A stretch of DNA of 64,000 bases. It comes from an uncultured Eubacteriales bacterium (GTDB lineage Bacteria > Bacillota > Clostridia > Christensenellales > QALW01). The position numbers and the translations under genes are program-made. The notes beneath the pieces were generated by a model. It saw only the letters and a program-made list of their open reading frames with translations, was not told the DNA's origin and did no database searches. The stretch covers positions 6,538-70,537 of the forward strand of contig URIR01000005.1 of assembly GCA_900547955.1 (NCBI GenBank), given 5' to 3'. Shown here one piece after another: positions 61,858-64,000 of the stretch (position 1 is its first letter; each line of letters opens with the position of its first letter).

Positions 61858-62808
61858 TTACTTGGCTAAGGTTATATTTATATCTCCGCTGCTGGTATTA
61901 ATAATGCAGGAGCCGCCTTGTGCTGACGGAGGCAGCTTTATATCTCCGCTTGAACTGTTTGCATTAAAAATTTTGTCAGACAGTAGGCTGCCGGAAATAT
62001 TTCCGCTGGCGGTTTTTAATTGCAGCTCGTAGGCGTCGCTTTCCTTTAAAAGGATGTCTCCGCTGGTGCTTTGGATATTAATATTACTTGCAGCGGTTAA
62101 ATTTAAAAAATCTATTTTACCGCTGACGCTGGCGGCTGAAAGGTTTGCACAGGCAAAATCAGTACCTGAAATATCTCCGCTTGCCGTGTCAATTTTTATA
62201 TCCTGGAGGCAGTCAACCGAGGATAGTTTAATATTTCCGCTGGTTGAACGAACAGAAATATTATCGGTATCAATGTTATTAGCGCGTATATCGCCGCTTT
62301 CTGTCATTATATCAATATGGCTTAAGGCGGAGGAATCGCAATTTATATTTCCGCTGGCGCTGTTAAGCTGAATTTTATTAAAGGTTATGCCGCTTGATAC
62401 ATGGATATCTCCGCTTTGGCTGTTTGCAGCAAGTAAATCATAGTCATGCTGAGGAATATATATGGTTAATTGAGCGCTGCGTACAAATCCAATATAGTCA
62501 TACCATTTTCTTGAGCAAGTATTTTTAATAATCAAAGTATTATTTTGGACGGTTTCAGAAATATTAGTGCGTTGGTCGTATGTTATTTTACAGCTATCAT
62601 CCTCTGAGGGTTTTATGATAATATTGCTTTGGTCGCTTTCAATAGATATATTCTTAAAACTTTCTTTTATAATAAGGGAATCATATTCTGCTGAGGGGTA
62701 TAGCTTGTTAAAGTCAAATTCTATGGATATTAAGGCTGCTATGGATATAATTACTCCTAACGCTATCAGTACTATACCTGAAACAATCGCTTTTTTAGTT
62801 TTGCTCAT
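61858..62808 (-). CDS. DUF4097 family beta-repeat protein
   Basis: A 316-residue protein: one N-terminal membrane span (about 8-28), then a long series of beta repeats with the pattern S-x-S-G-D/N-I (for example NSASGNINCDSS, TESGDIRANN, RSTSGNIKLSS), typical of DUF4097, which folds as a beta-helix-like surface domain. It is the last gene of a padR-DUF1700-DUF4097 operon. Such operons often respond to envelope stress; the role here is inferred from organisation. Confidence 0.88.
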   Translation of the reverse strand: MSKTKKAIVSGIVLIALGVIISIAALISIEFDFNKLYPSAEYDSLIIKESFKNISIESDQSNIIIKPSEDDSCKITYDQRTNISETVQNNTLIIKNTCSRKWYDYIGFVRSAQLTIYIPQHDYDLLAANSQSGDIHVSSGITFNKIQLNSASGNINCDSSALSHIDIMTESGDIRANNIDTDNISVRSTSGNIKLSSVDCLQDIKIDTASGDISGTDFACANLSAASVSGKIDFLNLTAASNINIQSTSGDILLKESDAYELQLKTASGNISGSLLSDKIFNANSSSGDIKLPPSAQGGSCIINTSSGDINITLAK

Positions 62809-62809
62809 T

Positions 62810-63400
62810 TTATTTACCTCCTTTTACAAAGCAAAGCTTTATTTTTATTAAGAGCTTTTTGCTTAGCTTAATAGAAGCTTTTGAGGCTTTGCCGGCTAAT
62901 AGTGACATAAGAATAGTTATGCCGGAGCAGATAATACCTGAACCTATATATAATATTCCATGCGTTATTTGATGATTAAAGAGAAAGGCGATTCCCGCTG
63001 CGATGCATCCGATTGTTCCCGCGGCAAAGGAGATAACTATGGCGTAAAGGGATATAACCAAAGTCCATAGGATTAAATATACCGACAGGAACAGGCACAT
63101 TGCGGCCGCAAGCAATGGAATCCATATAGGGGAAGCTAAGATAAGCAGTATAATTTCGCGTGCGGTTAAAGAACGATTTGCTTTATTTTTTACCAGTTTA
63201 GGCAGGGAAATACCAGATAAAGTCTGGGCGGCAATTTGGTCTACTGAGCCAAGAGCGGCGACGGCGTCAGCTTCAGATAAGCCGTCTTCTATTTTATCAT
63301 CAATCATTTCGCTGTAGTATTCGCAGGCCTTTTTTATATCTTGGTCAGGCAATCCGCTCAGTTTTGCTTTAAGTGCTTGCAGCAGTTCTTGTTTATTCAT
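62810..63400 (-). CDS. DUF1700 (HAAS-type) membrane protein
   Basis: A 196-residue protein: residues 1-70 are a soluble helical HAAS-like domain (LLQALKAKLSGLPDQDIKKA, then GLSEADAVAALGSVDQIAAQ) and about 85-185 hold three or four membrane spans. It overlaps the padR gene by eight bases and is one base from the DUF4097 gene, a standard three-gene set in Bacillota. Confidence 0.9.
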   Translation of the reverse strand: MNKQELLQALKAKLSGLPDQDIKKACEYYSEMIDDKIEDGLSEADAVAALGSVDQIAAQTLSGISLPKLVKNKANRSLTAREIILLILASPIWIPLLAAAMCLFLSVYLILWTLVISLYAIVISFAAGTIGCIAAGIAFLFNHQITHGILYIGSGIICSGITILMSLLAGKASKASIKLSKKLLIKIKLCFVKGGK

Positions 63401-63713
63401 TTTCTGTTTCCTCCTTGACTACAAATTTATAAATAGACATTATTTCTTGCCATTCCTGCTTAAAAGCTTCAATGCGCTTAAGTCCCAATGGGGTTATATA
63501 ATAATATTTTCTCAGGCGGCCATTGTGCTCTACTGAATTTACGGTTAATAATTCGGCGGTTTCTAAGCGTCGCAGAATTGGATATAGAGTAGATTCTGAT
63601 ATATCAATATAGGGCTTGACGTCCTTGATAATTTTGTATCCATATGAAGGGGCGTTTTTTATTGATGCCAAGACACAGATATCCAGAAGTCCGCGTTTTA
63701 ATTGAGTATCCAT
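63393..63713 (-). CDS. PadR family transcriptional regulator
   Basis: A 106-residue winged-helix regulator of the short PadR type: KRGLLDICVLASIKNAPSYG, KIIKDVKPYIDISESTLYPI, LRRLETAELLTV, KYYYITPLGLKRIEAFKQEW. It is first in its operon behind AGGAGGTATT and probably represses its own promoter. Confidence 0.93.
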   Translation of the reverse strand: MDTQLKRGLLDICVLASIKNAPSYGYKIIKDVKPYIDISESTLYPILRRLETAELLTVNSVEHNGRLRKYYYITPLGLKRIEAFKQEWQEIMSIYKFVVKEETENE

Positions 63714-63735
63714 ACAATACCTCCTGTTGAACTAT

Positions 63736-63764
63736 ATTATATAACGCATAGTATAACGTGTCAA
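63736..63764 (-). promoter_or_regulatory. Consensus promoter of the padR operon with overlapping dyad
   Basis: Reading leftward: TTGACA (63764-63759), 17-base spacer, TATAAT (63741-63736), 22 bases before the start. The spacer contains the near-dyad GTTATACTATGCGTTATATA, a candidate PadR operator. Confidence 0.8.
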
Positions 63765-63774
63765 GTAAAAAATG

Positions 63775-63960
63775 GGGCGGCGCGGACTTTTGACGCTCTT
63801 CAGGGCGTCAAAAGCCAAACGGCTGCTAATAACCCCGCGGCGTTTGCGGCCTACGGCCGCCGGCCGGAAAATCCGGCCGGGCAGGCGTACCGCCTGCCAA
63901 ACGCCGCGGGGTTATTAGCAGCCGTTTAGCCCGGCCTCCGGCCGGGCTTCCGCGCCGCCC
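63775..63960. repeat. Nested four-way-junction (cloverleaf) repeat element 4
   Basis: The outer junction has a 12-bp stem (63775-63786 with 63949-63960) closing arm one (63787-63814), arm two (63817-63927) and arm three (63928-63948, 9 bp, loop TCC). Arm two is itself a cloverleaf: a perfect 30-bp stem (63817-63846 with 63898-63927) closing hairpins at 63847-63859 (loop TAC), 63860-63880 (9 bp, loop AAA) and 63881-63897 (7 bp, loop TAC). The inner stem end CCCGCGGCGTTTG is identical to element 1. Confidence 0.85.
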
Positions 63961-64000
63961 TTATTTTAACGCTCAGGGTGCGGGCATGCCTTTTGCGCTT

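Overview
The window looks like part of a chromosome of an anaerobic, endospore-forming member of the Clostridia (Bacillota). The evidence is a canonical spo0A, a ylbJ-type sporulation gene, a fused ispH-rpsA gene, DUF4364 and HutP genes in a housekeeping cluster, and fermentative genes (pyruvate:ferredoxin oxidoreductase, rex-adhE, indolepyruvate:ferredoxin oxidoreductase, membrane pyrophosphatase). Strong AGGAGG ribosome binding sites, GTG/TTG starts and TTGACA-N17-TATAAT promoters fit as well. I cannot place it below class level. All calls were made by eye, without database searches.

Layout. 1-9 kb is a sugar-use and regulation zone: a secreted esterase with two carbohydrate-binding-like modules, a divergent LysR regulator with an unusual C-terminal extension, rhaB, DUF4364, an HPr-like protein and a lipoprotein glycosidase. 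9-15 kb is a co-directional housekeeping run (rpiR-type regulator, flavoprotein, hutP-like, cmk, plsC, ispH-rpsA), followed by spo0A. 17-22.5 kb is an aryl-2-oxoacid operon (paaK, iorA, iorB, paaK, ACT protein). 22.5-30.3 kb is core metabolism and replication (alr, folate cyclo-ligase, rsmD, coaD, coiled-coil protein, ylbJ, dnaX, ybaB, recR). 30.7-35.4 kb holds two metal-transport loci: a CNNM transporter preceded by a Cys/His leader peptide, and a copper ATPase with a fused CopZ-like domain.

35.4-45 kb is the accessory part. It contains a tyrosine recombinase, three copies of a palindromic 20-bp site that could act as recombination sites, a large LRR/MBG surface protein, and hsp20 under a CIRCE operator. 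It also contains many short inverted-repeat elements with TA target duplications. Two such families are defined here: A, about 270-276 bp, starting CCCTCAG; and B, 275 bp, starting GACAATAC. One insertion breaks a flavodoxin-like lipoprotein gene and another breaks a small conserved gene. No transposase for them is in the window.

46-64 kb returns to metabolism: an IscU-like/GGGtGRT protein pair, hppA, a LysR gene, rex-adhE-kinase, a GH2 glycosidase, nifJ, and a padR-DUF1700-DUF4097 operon.

The most unusual signal is a dispersed set of four intergenic elements (about 3.7, 30.4, 57.9 and 63.9 kb). Each folds on paper into a near-perfect four-way junction: one long outer stem closing exactly three hairpins, with almost no unpaired bases. 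The copy at 63.8 kb is one cloverleaf nested inside another. Sequences differ between copies but the architecture is kept.
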